A stretch of DNA of 64,000 nt from Brevundimonas sp. G8 (GTDB lineage: Bacteria; Pseudomonadota; Alphaproteobacteria; Caulobacterales; Caulobacteraceae), in assembly GCF_902506205.1 (NCBI RefSeq), contig NZ_LR732816.1, positions 186,001 through 250,000 on the forward strand. Direction: 5' to 3'. Made by a program: the position numbers and the translations under genes. Of the stretch, positions 35,508 to 44,428 are shown in pieces (within the stretch, counting starts at the first letter, position 1; each line of letters opens with the position of its first letter). A model generated the notes under the pieces. The model had not been told where the DNA came from. It searched no databases and worked only from the letters and a program-made list of their open reading frames with translations.

Positions 35508-36164
35508 ATGCGTCTCACCAAAACATCGCTCGCCGCCGTCGCCGCTCTGGCGCTCGGCGTCACGGCCGCCCCGCTCACAGCGTCGGCGCAAGTCTATTAC
35601 GGCAACGGCTACAGCCAGAACTACGGCACCGGCTCGTATGCCCCGTCCTACAACTACGGGCGCGGCCAGTCCTATGATCCCTGCTCGCGTGAACGCCAAG
35701 GCCGCACCGGCGCCGGCGCTGTGATCGGTGGCGGCGCGGGCGCCGTCATCGGCTCGCAACTGGCCGCACGCGGTCGCCGCACCGAAGGCAGCATCCTGGG
35801 CGGCGTGCTCGGCGCCGTGGTCGGTTCGCAGGTCGGTCGTTCCAGCTCGGACGCCTGCCGCAGCTACCAGAGCAGCTATGGCTCCAACGGCTACTACGCC
35901 CAGGGCTACAGCCAGCCCAGCTACTACGATGATCGCTACACCGGCGATCAGGGCTATCGCTACGACGATTACGACCGTCGCGACGACTATGCCTCCAGCC
36001 GTGGCGGCTATTACGACGACCGCTCGCGCCCGGTCGAATCCTATCAGAATTCAGACGGATGCCGCTTGGCTGAAAGCCAGGTCCGTCTGCCGGATGGTCG
36101 CACGGACACCCGATACGTCCGAACCTGCCCCGACCAGTACGGCCGCTATCGCGTCGTCGATTAA
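35508..36164 (+). CDS. Secreted protein with glycine-zipper 2TM domain
   Basis: Protein of 218 residues with a signal peptide (ends near TASAQ). The middle carries a glycine zipper (GAGAVIGGGAGAVIGSQLA and ILGGVLGAVVGSQVG), as in 17-kDa surface antigen and SlyB-like outer-membrane proteins. The second half is rich in Tyr, Asp and Ser. Two Cys flank the zipper (DPCSRE, DACRSY). Function unknown; probably an envelope protein. The 204 bp upstream (35304-35507) hold nothing else I can name. Confidence 0.78.
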   Translation: MRLTKTSLAAVAALALGVTAAPLTASAQVYYGNGYSQNYGTGSYAPSYNYGRGQSYDPCSRERQGRTGAGAVIGGGAGAVIGSQLAARGRRTEGSILGGVLGAVVGSQVGRSSSDACRSYQSSYGSNGYYAQGYSQPSYYDDRYTGDQGYRYDDYDRRDDYASSRGGYYDDRSRPVESYQNSDGCRLAESQVRLPDGRTDTRYVRTCPDQYGRYRVVD

Positions 36165-36201
36165 TTTTCAGCCCCCCTGTCGATCGACGACGTGACGGGA
36201 G

Positions 36202-36230
36202 CCGCCGGAGGATCAGTCCTCCGGCGGTTT
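36202..36230 (+). terminator. Rho-independent terminator
   Basis: Arms of 11 bp (CCGCCGGAGGA and complement) with a 4-nt loop and TTTCTCTTT after it, 38 bp after the glycine-zipper gene. Downstream to 36310 there are short repeats of GGCTATCG and a GCGC hairpin, with no gene. Confidence 0.8.
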
Positions 36231-36310
36231 CTCTTTGTTTGGGCTATCGCGCTTCGCGCTATTTGAGCCCGTGTTTGATGGCTATCGGCCTTTGGCCTGC
36301 TTCAGTCCGT

Positions 36311-37036
36311 TTAGCCAGGCTTCTTGGCCCACAGCAGGAACTCGACATTGCCATCGCCGCCGGTGATGGGGCTTTTGGTGGTGGCCTGAACGGCCCAGCC
36401 GAGGGCTTCTAGCCAGTCACTGACACGCTGCACGGCCCGGGCGTGGGCCTGGGGGTCCTTGACCACGCCCTTCTTGCCGCCGCCCGGCCCATCGGCCTCG
36501 AACTGGGGTTTGACCAAGGTGATCAGGTCCGCGCCCGCCACCGCCAGATCGAGTGCGGCGGGCAAGACCTTGGCAAGGCTGATGAAGCTGGCGTCGCAGA
36601 CGATCAGCGAGGGCGCTGGCGAGATCAACTCGGAGGTCAGATCGCGCGCATCGGTGCGCTCCAGATTGACCACGCGCGGATCGGCGGCGACCCGGTCGTG
36701 CATCTGGCCGAACCCGACATCGACGGCGAACACCTGAGCCGCGCCGCGATCCAGACAGACCTCGGTGAAGCCGCCGGTAGAGGCGCCGACGTCCAGCACT
36801 ACCCTGCCCTCGATCCCGACAGGCCACACGGTCAGGGCGTGATCCAGCTTCAGCGCGCCCCGTCCGACCCAGCGATGGGCGGGGGCGTAGCCGATATCGG
36901 CGTTCGCACTGACGGTCTGCGAGCTGGATTTGGCCGGCGCGCCGTTCACGGTGACGCCGCCGGCCTCGATGGCCGCCTTCGCCTTGGCCCGGCTCTCGGC
37001 CAAACCTAGGGTGACGAGAAGCTGGTCCAGCCTCAT
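36311..37036 (-). CDS. tlyA: TlyA family rRNA 2'-O-methyltransferase
   Basis: Protein of 241 residues with an N-terminal S4 RNA-binding domain ([20 protein letters not shown]) and an FtsJ-type methyltransferase domain ([36 protein letters not shown]). TlyA methylates 16S and sometimes 23S rRNA cytidines and can influence capreomycin sensitivity. The start overlaps the valS stop as ATGA, so the pair is coupled. Confidence 0.92.
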   Translation of the reverse strand: MRLDQLLVTLGLAESRAKAKAAIEAGGVTVNGAPAKSSSQTVSANADIGYAPAHRWVGRGALKLDHALTVWPVGIEGRVVLDVGASTGGFTEVCLDRGAAQVFAVDVGFGQMHDRVAADPRVVNLERTDARDLTSELISPAPSLIVCDASFISLAKVLPAALDLAVAGADLITLVKPQFEADGPGGGKKGVVKDPQAHARAVQRVSDWLEALGWAVQATTKSPITGGDGNVEFLLWAKKPG

Positions 37037-39774
37037 CCTATCTCGCTGAGACGCGCCAACGCCGCCTGCAGCTTGACCTTGCCTGCCTCGGCATCGGCCA
37101 GCTTGGCGCGCTGTTCATCGACGACTTCGGGTGCGGCGCGCGACACGAAGTTGGGATTGCCCAGCTTCTTGTTCACATGGCCGATGTCGCTGTCGAAAGC
37201 GGCGATTTCCTTTTCCAGACGCGCCCGCTCGGCGGTCAGGTCGATGATGCCGGCCAGCGAAAGCGCGACAGTCGAACCGCCCGAAACGAAGGTCACGGCC
37301 CCGGTCGGCGCAGCGTCCGCCGATCCGACCTCGGATACGCGGCCAAGGGTCAGGATCAGGTCGCGGTGGCGTGCCAGCCGTTCAGCCGTGACGGCGTCCC
37401 TCGCGACGAAGGCCAGCGGCGGCTTGGCCGACGGCGGCACGTTCATCTCGGCGCGCAGCCCTCGGATCTCGCCGACCAGATCGACCAGCCAGCCGATCTC
37501 GGCCTCGGCCGCCGTGTCGATGAAGGCGTCCGGCAGCACCGGCCATTCCGCGCCGATCAGCAGGCCTTCCCGCGCCGGACCTTCCTTGCCCAGTTCGGCC
37601 CACAGCTCCTCGGTGATGAAGGGCATGACCGGGTGCAGCAGCTTCAGGGTCTGATCCAGGGTCCACGCGGTCATGGCCCGCGTCTCGGCCTTGGCGGCTT
37701 CATCGGCGCCATTGAACACCGGCTTGGCCAGTTCCAGATACCAGTCGCAAAAGACGTTCCAGACGAATCGGTACAACGCCCCTGCCGCATCGTCGAACCG
37801 GCCGCCCTCGATGGCTTCGGACACAGCGCGTTCAGCCTTGGTCAGTTCGCCACGAATCCAGCGGTTGATCGTCTGTTCGACGGTCGCGGGATCGAAGTCC
37901 TGGACGCGGCGCGCCTCGTTCATCTGGCTGAAGCGGGCGGCGTTCCACAGCTTGGTGCCGAAGTTGCGATAGCCCTCGATCCGCTGCTTCGACAGCTTGA
38001 TGTCGCGCGTGCCCGACAGGATGGCCATGGTGAACCGCAGCGGATCGGCGCCCAGTTCGTCGATGATGCCCAGGGGGTCGATGACGTTCCCCTTGGACTT
38101 GCTCATCTTCTGGCCCTTCTCGTCGCGGACCAGACCGTTGATGATGACCCTTTTGAACGGGACTTCGCCCATGAAGTGCTGGCCCATCATCATCATTCGG
38201 GCCACCCAGAAGAAGATGATGTCCGCCGCCGTGACCAGGTCGCTGGTCGGATAGAATCGCTCAAGATCCTCGGTCTTCTCGGGCCAGCCCATGGTCGAGA
38301 ACGGCCACAGGGCCGAGCTGAACCAGGTGTCCAGAACGTCCTCGTCCTGGGTCAGGGCGACCTCGGAATCATAGTCCGACATCGCCTGTTCGCGGGCGTC
38401 CTCTTCCGTCTCGGCGACATATATTTCGCCGTTCGGGCCGTACCAGGCCGGGATGCGGTGGCCCCACCAAAGCTGGCGGCTGATGCACCACGGCTCGATG
38501 TTGCGCAGCCATTCGAAATAGATTTTTTCGTACGACTTGGGCTCGAACACCGTGTCGCCCTGCTCCACCGCTTTCAGCGCGGGCCGAGCCAGGACCTTGG
38601 CGTCGACGTACCACTGGTCCGTCAGCCACGGCTCGATGACGACGCCGGAACGATCGCCGTGCGGGACGACGTGCTTGGTCTTCTCGATCTCGCGCAACCA
38701 GCCCTCTTCCTCGGCGCGGGCGACGATGGCCTTGCGCGCGGCGAAGCGGTCGAGGCCGGCGTATGCCGACGGCACGTCCGGCGTATCGACGTCGGTGATG
38801 CGGCCGAAGGCGTCGAGGATGTTCAGCGACGGCAGACCCGCGCGCTTGCCGACGCCGAAGTCGTTGAAATCATGCGCCGGCGTGATTTTCACCGCGCCGG
38901 AACCCTTGGTCGGATCGGCATAGTCGTCGGCCACGATGGGGATACGGCGGCCGGTGATCGGCAAGGTCACGAACTGTCCGACGATGGAGGCGTACCGCTC
39001 ATCCTCTGGATGGACCGCCACGCCCGTGTCGCCCAGCATGGTTTCGGGCCGGGTCGTGGCGACGACGATGAAGTCTCGCGTTTCCCATTCCGTGGCCTTA
39101 CCGTCTTCGTCGAAGGCAATGGGGTGTTCGTAGGTGACGCCGTCCGCCAGCGGATAGGCGAAATGCCAATAGGCGCCGTCGACCTCGCGCTGCTCGACCT
39201 CCAGGTCCGAGATGGCGGTCTGGAAATGCGGATCCCAGTTCACCAGCCGCTTGTCGCGATAGATCAGGCCTTCCTTGTGCAGTTGCACGAAGACCTTGCG
39301 GACGGCGGCGTTCAGCCCCTCATCCAGGGTGAACCGCTCGCGCGACCAGTCGCACGACGCGCCCAGGCGGCGCAGTTGCTGGACGATGGCGCCGCCGCTC
39401 TCGGCCTTCCATTCCCAGACCTTCTCGATGAAGGCGTCGCGGCCCATGTCGCGCCGACTGATATTGCCGGCGGCGGCCATCTGGCGTTCGACCACCATTT
39501 GGGTGGCGATACCGGCGTGGTCGGTGCCGGGCAGCCACAGCACCGCCTTGCCCTTCATCCGGTGATAGCGGGCCAGGATGTCCTGCAGCGTGTTGTTCAG
39601 CGCATGGCCGACGTGAAGGCTGCCGGTCACGTTCGGCGGCGGAATGACGATCGAATAGGCGTCGGCCGCTCCGTCGGTCGCGGCGGCGGCGCGCGGCGCG
39701 AACAGGCCGCTCTCTTCCCACTGGGCGTACAATCGGGGCTCGGCGGCCTGGGGTTCGAATGTCTTCTCAAGCAT
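37033..39774 (-). CDS. valS: Valyl-tRNA synthetase
   Basis: Class I synthetase of 913 residues that charges tRNA-Val. The HIGH motif is in [15 protein letters not shown], the KMSKS loop in [10 protein letters not shown], and the editing domain spans about residues 200-380 ([19 protein letters not shown]). The C-terminal coiled-coil arm ([21 protein letters not shown]) is present. I chose the ATG at 39774 (MLEKTFEPQ). Confidence 0.97.
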   Translation of the reverse strand: MLEKTFEPQAAEPRLYAQWEESGLFAPRAAAATDGAADAYSIVIPPPNVTGSLHVGHALNNTLQDILARYHRMKGKAVLWLPGTDHAGIATQMVVERQMAAAGNISRRDMGRDAFIEKVWEWKAESGGAIVQQLRRLGASCDWSRERFTLDEGLNAAVRKVFVQLHKEGLIYRDKRLVNWDPHFQTAISDLEVEQREVDGAYWHFAYPLADGVTYEHPIAFDEDGKATEWETRDFIVVATTRPETMLGDTGVAVHPEDERYASIVGQFVTLPITGRRIPIVADDYADPTKGSGAVKITPAHDFNDFGVGKRAGLPSLNILDAFGRITDVDTPDVPSAYAGLDRFAARKAIVARAEEEGWLREIEKTKHVVPHGDRSGVVIEPWLTDQWYVDAKVLARPALKAVEQGDTVFEPKSYEKIYFEWLRNIEPWCISRQLWWGHRIPAWYGPNGEIYVAETEEDAREQAMSDYDSEVALTQDEDVLDTWFSSALWPFSTMGWPEKTEDLERFYPTSDLVTAADIIFFWVARMMMMGQHFMGEVPFKRVIINGLVRDEKGQKMSKSKGNVIDPLGIIDELGADPLRFTMAILSGTRDIKLSKQRIEGYRNFGTKLWNAARFSQMNEARRVQDFDPATVEQTINRWIRGELTKAERAVSEAIEGGRFDDAAGALYRFVWNVFCDWYLELAKPVFNGADEAAKAETRAMTAWTLDQTLKLLHPVMPFITEELWAELGKEGPAREGLLIGAEWPVLPDAFIDTAAEAEIGWLVDLVGEIRGLRAEMNVPPSAKPPLAFVARDAVTAERLARHRDLILTLGRVSEVGSADAAPTGAVTFVSGGSTVALSLAGIIDLTAERARLEKEIAAFDSDIGHVNKKLGNPNFVSRAAPEVVDEQRAKLADAEAGKVKLQAALARLSEIG

Positions 39775-39837
39775 GGGACTTCTTTGATCGTTGTCGTGCG
39801 GCGCAAGCGGCGCGGCCACACGGGGCCTCGAATGACA

Positions 39838-39865
39838 AAGGGCGGCCCCAGCAGGAGCCGCCCTT
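39838..39865 (-). terminator. Probable terminator after popZ
   Basis: Arms AAGGGCGGC/GCCGCCCTT with a 10-nt loop, 26 bp after the popZ stop. The T-run is weak, so termination may be partial and some transcription may enter valS. Confidence 0.5.
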
Positions 39866-39891
39866 CGATTAGTCTGCGGTGAAGCGAAGGG

Positions 39892-40497
39892 CTAGGCGCT
39901 GCGCGCGATGCGTTCGACTTCCTTTTGTACCGCCGCCTGGACGATGCCGGGCAGATTGTTGTCCAGCCAGTCCTTCAGCAGCGGACGCAGCATCTCGCCG
40001 ACCATGGCTTCGACGGTATTGCCGCTGAGGAAAGGCAGGTCGCCCGATGCGGCCTGGGCCGGCTCCGGCTTCTTGAACGACGCGGCCAGGCCGGCGAAGG
40101 CCGAGGCGGCGCTGGCGGCGGCGCTGTCGCCGACCAGGGTGTCGTAGGCGGGAACCGGCTCAGGCGCCGATTCGGCATAGAGCGGCGCGGGTTCGGGCGC
40201 GGGCTGATACGGCTCCGGCGTATGTTCCACCACGTCCAGGTCGCCGATGGTTTCGGCTGGCGCCTCGTAGCGGTCGGTCAGTTCCAGCACGTCGTCCTCG
40301 ACGGCGGGTTCCGGCGTCGGCTCGACGGGGGCGGCGAAGATGGTCTCGGCCGCCAGGGGCTCGGGCACAGGCTCAGGCGTGGCTTCAGGTGCAGCCGCCG
40401 CTGGCGTCTCGGCCGGGGCCTCGTCTTCGGAAATGATCCGGCGAATCGACGCCAGGATCTCTTCCATGGTCGGTTCCTGGGCAGACTGATCGGTCAT
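39892..40497 (-). CDS. popZ: Polar organizing protein PopZ
   Basis: Scaffold of 201 residues that forms a polar condensate and anchors the centromere through ParB in Caulobacter. The N-terminal partner-binding helix EPTMEEILASIRRIISEDE is nearly identical to the Caulobacter one. Residues 27-125 are a Pro/Glu-rich disordered linker, and the C-terminal oligomerisation helices end in MLRPLLKDWLDNNLPGIVQ and EVERIARSA. The linker seems somewhat longer than in Caulobacter. Confidence 0.95.
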   Translation of the reverse strand: MTDQSAQEPTMEEILASIRRIISEDEAPAETPAAAAPEATPEPVPEPLAAETIFAAPVEPTPEPAVEDDVLELTDRYEAPAETIGDLDVVEHTPEPYQPAPEPAPLYAESAPEPVPAYDTLVGDSAAASAASAFAGLAASFKKPEPAQAASGDLPFLSGNTVEAMVGEMLRPLLKDWLDNNLPGIVQAAVQKEVERIARSA

Positions 40498-40660
40498 GGC
40501 GCAACCTTGGGCGAGGCCTGGGAAGAAGTTGGCTTACGGAATGCTCCGCACGCCGCGAAAGGCGGGTTCCGAACGACGGATCGTCCGGGACCTTGAGCCT
40601 TGTCGTCGCATCTTCGCCCGTCGGAATCAACGGGCGGTTTCAGTCCGTATTCTGCAGCCG

Positions 40661-42196
40661 TCAGTTCTGCGGCGCGGTGCGAACGACCTCGCCTTTCAAC
40701 TGCGTGTCGATCGGCGCATCGGCGGCGTCGGCAGCGGCGACGATCGGCGGCGAGGCCACTCGGTCCAGCGTCTCGATCACACCGTCCCAAGGCAGGCCGC
40801 CACGCCCCTTGACCCGGTCGTAGTTGGTCGCGGGATCGTAGGCGTCGAGTGTGGGGTTCAGCGCTGGGCCTTCCAACTGGCCCATGGCGGCCAGCAGCGA
40901 GGCGCGGGCGACATATTCGGCGGCGCGGGCGTTGGCCACGGCCGTCTGCGAGCTGCGCAGCGTCAGTTCTTGGTTCAGCACATCCAGCGTGGTGCGCAGG
41001 CCGACCTGGGCTTCCTGGCGTACACCTTCGGCGGCGACCGAGGCGGCGCGGACAGCTTCGGTTCCGGCCGAGACGGTGGCGCGGGTCGACAGAACCTGGG
41101 CGTAGGCGGAGCTGACGTTCTGCAACACGGTGCGGCGCTCGCCCTCGATGGCGATCTGGGCGGCGTTGGCGCGCTCCAGCGCCTGGGCGACGCGCGAGCG
41201 GTTCAGGCCGCCTGTGAACAGCGGCACCGACAGGGTGGCGCCGGCGGTGAAGCTGCGACGGTCGGCCAGTTCGCCCAGATCGCCCAGGTCATTGGTCGAA
41301 CCGCCATAAGACGCTGTGGCGCGAACCGACGGCAGATATTCGGAGCGAGCGGCAGCGACGGCGGCCTCTGCGCCTTGCAGGGTGTAGGTCGCCGACAGCA
41401 CGGCAGGGTTCCGTTGCAGCGCGGTCTCGATGGCGACGTCGAAGTCGGTCGGGACGACCGGCAGGGCCGGAGCGGCTTCCAGATCGGCGGGCGACTGGCC
41501 CACGACGGCGGCATAGGCGGCGCGCGAGGTGGACAACTGGGCCTGGGCGTTGGCCAGGTCGGCCTCCGACTGCGCCTGCGAGGCCTCGGCCTGTGCCACA
41601 TCGGTGCGGGTGATCTCGCCGACCTCGAAGCGGGCGCTGGTTTCTTCCAGCTGACGCTGCAGCACGGTCAGGTTTTCCTGGCGGATGCGCAGGACTTCCA
41701 TGTCGCGGGTGACGTTCACATAGGCCTGGATGACCGACAGCATGACCGATTGTTCGATCTCGCGCAGGTTCTCGCGGCCGGCCAGGACGCTGGCGCGGGC
41801 TTGATCGATGGCGCGCGAGGTGCGGCCAGCGGTCCAGATGTTCTGGCTCAGGCTGACCCCGACATTGGCGCCGTCGGTCTCGGACGAGGACGACGAGACC
41901 TGGGTGTCCGGCACCCCATCGTTGTTCGTATCGACGAACTGGGTCACGGTGGGGAAGTCGCTGCGGGTGTAATCTACGCCCGCCGAGGCGCTGAGCGTCG
42001 GACGCAGGCCCGAGCGGGCCTGAACCACCGTCTCGTCCAGCGCGCGCTGGGTGGCGCGCTGGGCCAGCAGGTTGGGATTGGTCCGATAGGCCAGGGCGAT
42101 CGCGTCCTGCAGCGTCTCGGCCCAGGCCGGGGCGCCAAGTCCGGTCATCACGGCGACCACTGCGGCCGAAGCCAGCACACGCGAGCGTTTCAACAT
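40661..42196 (-). CDS. TolC family outer membrane efflux/secretion protein
   Basis: Outer-membrane channel of 511 residues for type I secretion or drug efflux. A signal peptide (MLKRSRVLASAAVVAVMTG to APAWA) is followed by two repeats of the OEP domain: LQDAIALAYRTNPNLLAQR and its second copy VAIETALQRNPAVLSATY. GLRTTLDVLNQELTLRSSQ is the conserved end of the second helix pair. I chose the ATG at 42196, with AAGGACG upstream. The Caulobacter relative secretes the S-layer protein; no S-layer or ABC exporter gene is in view here. Confidence 0.92.
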   Translation of the reverse strand: MLKRSRVLASAAVVAVMTGLGAPAWAETLQDAIALAYRTNPNLLAQRATQRALDETVVQARSGLRPTLSASAGVDYTRSDFPTVTQFVDTNNDGVPDTQVSSSSSETDGANVGVSLSQNIWTAGRTSRAIDQARASVLAGRENLREIEQSVMLSVIQAYVNVTRDMEVLRIRQENLTVLQRQLEETSARFEVGEITRTDVAQAEASQAQSEADLANAQAQLSTSRAAYAAVVGQSPADLEAAPALPVVPTDFDVAIETALQRNPAVLSATYTLQGAEAAVAAARSEYLPSVRATASYGGSTNDLGDLGELADRRSFTAGATLSVPLFTGGLNRSRVAQALERANAAQIAIEGERRTVLQNVSSAYAQVLSTRATVSAGTEAVRAASVAAEGVRQEAQVGLRTTLDVLNQELTLRSSQTAVANARAAEYVARASLLAAMGQLEGPALNPTLDAYDPATNYDRVKGRGGLPWDGVIETLDRVASPPIVAAADAADAPIDTQLKGEVVRTAPQN

Positions 42197-42337
42197 TGTC
42201 CGTCCTTGCCTGACGCCCCCCGAGGAACGCCCGAATGTTTTCTCAAGCGTAACTGCGGCCTGACCGAACCACACGCCAGTTAAGTTTTCTTCACGGTTGC
42301 GAACGGGATTTCCGTCGCAACCGCGCGTCTCTTGGTC

Positions 42338-42967
42338 TTACAGCGCGAAAGTGGGGGCCGGCGTCAGCTCGGCAAGGACCAATGGCGACGAATCGAACAG
42401 TTCGCGTCGCGACAGGCCTTCGCGCGTCTGCACATACAGGGCCGCCTTGCCGATGGCGCCGCGTCGCTCGACCACCACGATACGGCCGCCGGGGCGCAGG
42501 GCGGCGCCCCACGATTCGGGCAGGCTTTGCACGCCGCCTTCGGAAATGATCAGGTCCCAGCCTTCGCCGGCCGGCTGGGCCAGAGGCGCGACGACGGTCG
42601 TCACGCCCTCGGCCGCCAGGACCTCGCCGACCACGGCGAAGACGGCGTCGTCGGATTCCTGGGCGGTAACCGTCACGCCCATCCGCGCCAGCACAGCGGC
42701 GGCGTAGGGGGCGGCGATGGCCAGGGCCTTCTCTCCTGTCCGCGCATCGGCGGCCTGCAGCAGCTTGGCGACATCGCGGGCGGGCATCAGGCGACGCTCG
42801 CCGGCGATGACCACCGATTCTTCGGAATAGGCGGCGAAGGCGCGGTCGGGCGCGCAGTACGATTCACGCGGTACGGCCATCATGGCCAGGTGAATCGCGC
42901 GATCCGTCACGTCGTTCACCCGCACCTGCGAGTCGACCATAGCCTTGCGCTCGGCGGTGAAATCCAT
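42338..42967 (-). CDS. Protein-L-isoaspartate methyltransferase-like protein, degenerate SAM site
   Basis: Protein of 209 residues with the Pcm fold: RKAMVDSQVRVNDVTDRAIHLAMMAVPRESY at the start, the family MVESQLR-like motif, and WDLIISEGGVQSLPESWGAALRPGGRIVVV at the end. The SAM-binding loop, normally of the form VLEIGTGSGY, reads ALAIAAPYAAAVLA and has lost its glycines. Enzyme activity is therefore doubtful. It precedes tolC on the same strand with 141 bp between. Confidence 0.82.
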   Translation of the reverse strand: MDFTAERKAMVDSQVRVNDVTDRAIHLAMMAVPRESYCAPDRAFAAYSEESVVIAGERRLMPARDVAKLLQAADARTGEKALAIAAPYAAAVLARMGVTVTAQESDDAVFAVVGEVLAAEGVTTVVAPLAQPAGEGWDLIISEGGVQSLPESWGAALRPGGRIVVVERRGAIGKAALYVQTREGLSRRELFDSSPLVLAELTPAPTFAL

Positions 42968-43102
42968 CTGTAGGGCAGCCTTCAACGATAATCCGGGAGG
43001 AAAACTCGCGCGCTTATAGGTCCGTGCGTTGCAGCGGACAATCCGATCTGATAGCGAACGCCCCTCGCGATGACCGCCCCCGAGAAATCGGGGACAAAAA
43101 GC

Positions 43103-43176
43103 GGCCTGATGGCGGAGTGGTGACGCAGAGGACTGCAAATCCTTGCACCCGGGTTCGATTCCCGGTCAGGCCTCCA
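43103..43176 (+). tRNA. tRNA-Cys (GCA)
   Basis: Cloverleaf of 74 nt: acceptor GGCCTGA pairs with TCAGGCC, the T arm is CCGGGTTCGATTCCCGG, and the anticodon GCA is at 43135-43137 in the loop CTGCAAA. The CCA end is encoded. A strong terminator follows at 43191. Confidence 0.97.
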
Positions 43177-43190
43177 TCGCGACAAACGAA

Positions 43191-43223
43191 CGAAGGCCGC
43201 CCCTCGGGGCGGCCTTCGCGTTT
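43191..43223 (+). terminator. Rho-independent terminator after tRNA-Cys
   Basis: Arms of 13 bp (CGAAGGCCGCCCC and complement) with a 2-nt loop, followed by CGTTTTC. It can also stop the convergent TrmH-family gene. Confidence 0.85.
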
Positions 43224-44057
43224 TCAGCCCCGCGCCAGCGCCGTCGTGGTCAGATGATGCAGGGCCACCGCGCTGGTCGCGGCGACGTTCAGCGAATCGA
43301 ATCCCCCCGCCATGGCGATGCCGATGGGCCGACAGCGCTGGATCAGGTCACGGGGCAGACCCGACCCCTCCGATCCCAGCACCAGGGCGACCGGGCCGGT
43401 GCGACGATAATCCGACAGGCGCTCCGTCGCCGACGGCGTCAGCGCCAGCACCTCGACCCCCGCCTGTTGCAGCGCGTCCACGATGACCTCGGCCTCGGCG
43501 ATGGCGAAAGGCGTGCGCAGCACCGCCCCGACCGAGACGCGAATAGCCTTGCGGTAGAAGGGATCGCAGCAGGTCGCATCCAGCAGCACGGCCCTAGCTC
43601 CGAAGGCGGCGGCGTTGCGGAAAAGCCCGCCCATATTGTCGTGATTGCCGATGCCGCTGGCGACGACGTACACGTCCTGAGGCCCTATATCCGCCAGCAG
43701 TTCGGCCAGCGACGGCGGCGCAGGCTTTTCGCCCAGAGCCAATATGCCCCGGTGCAGTTCGAACCCGGCGATCCGGTCCAGCACCGGCTGGCGCGCCACA
43801 TAGACGGGCGTCGCAGGCGGCAGGGCCTGAATCACATCCGTCAGAGCCGCCACTCTCTTCTCGGCCAGCAGCAACGACAGCGGCCGGCAGCGCGACGCCG
43901 CCGACGCCAGCCCACGCACCACCACCTCCCCCTCGGCGATGAACAGGCCCTGGCGGCCCGTCAGATCGCGTTCGCGGATATCTCGATAGGCCGCAACACG
44001 CGGGTCTTCGGGATCGGCGATAATTATCGGGTCGATTTGCTCAATTTCCCATTGCAA
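43224..44057 (-). CDS. TrmH/SpoU family RNA 2'-O-methyltransferase
   Basis: Protein of 277 residues of the SPOUT class. An N-terminal substrate-binding part (GRQGLFIAEGEVVVRGLAS) is followed by the knotted domain with motif 1 GNHDNMGGLFRNAAAFGA, motif 2 VALVLGSEGSGLP and motif 3 DSLNVAATSAVALH. The target RNA position is not known. It lies between two tRNA genes on the opposite strand. Confidence 0.92.
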   Translation of the reverse strand: MQWEIEQIDPIIIADPEDPRVAAYRDIRERDLTGRQGLFIAEGEVVVRGLASAASRCRPLSLLLAEKRVAALTDVIQALPPATPVYVARQPVLDRIAGFELHRGILALGEKPAPPSLAELLADIGPQDVYVVASGIGNHDNMGGLFRNAAAFGARAVLLDATCCDPFYRKAIRVSVGAVLRTPFAIAEAEVIVDALQQAGVEVLALTPSATERLSDYRRTGPVALVLGSEGSGLPRDLIQRCRPIGIAMAGGFDSLNVAATSAVALHHLTTTALARG

Positions 44058-44099
44058 GATCAGAACAGGCGCTGCTATAGGCCCGCCTCCCGAGCATGT

Positions 44100-44174
44100 T
44101 CCGCGGTAGCTCAGTGGTAGAGCAGCCGACTGTTAATCGGCTGGTCGTAGGTTCGAATCCTACCCGCGGAGCCA
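44100..44174 (+). tRNA. tRNA-Asn (GTT)
   Basis: Cloverleaf of 75 nt: acceptor TCCGCGG pairs with CCGCGGA, the anticodon GTT is at 44132-44134 in TGTTAA, and the T arm contains GGTTCGAATCC. CCA is encoded. A 7-bp hairpin AAAGGCC/GGCCTTT at 44184-44209 may be its terminator. Confidence 0.97.
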
Positions 44175-44428
44175 CTCGGGAGTAAAGGCCGCCGTTCTTA
44201 CAGGCCTTTGATCTAAGCCCCTCCCCGACAAAGCAATATTGACCAAGCATCGCCTGCCCGGCTGCTTGCCGTGGCCGGATCGCATGATCGCCATCAAGCG
44301 CCGCCGCGCCGTGGTGTCGCTTTGACGCGCCGCGTTCCAGTTCGTAGGTGAGAGCCGATCAGAACCTTGCCGAACCTTGAGCGTTCGGCCATGCCCCTCA
44401 CGAGACTTCGGAGAGACGCGCCGCCGCA

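Noticed and set aside
37177..39882. Open frame of about 900 codons antisense to valS
   Set aside because: Long antisense frames are expected in GC-rich coding DNA. Its translation is rich in Arg, Gly, Gln and His without any known motif, and valS on the other strand is certain.
40496..42283. Open frame of about 600 codons antisense to tolC
   Set aside because: Low-complexity Gly/Arg/Gln-rich translation and no ribosome binding site; it is the shadow of the tolC gene.
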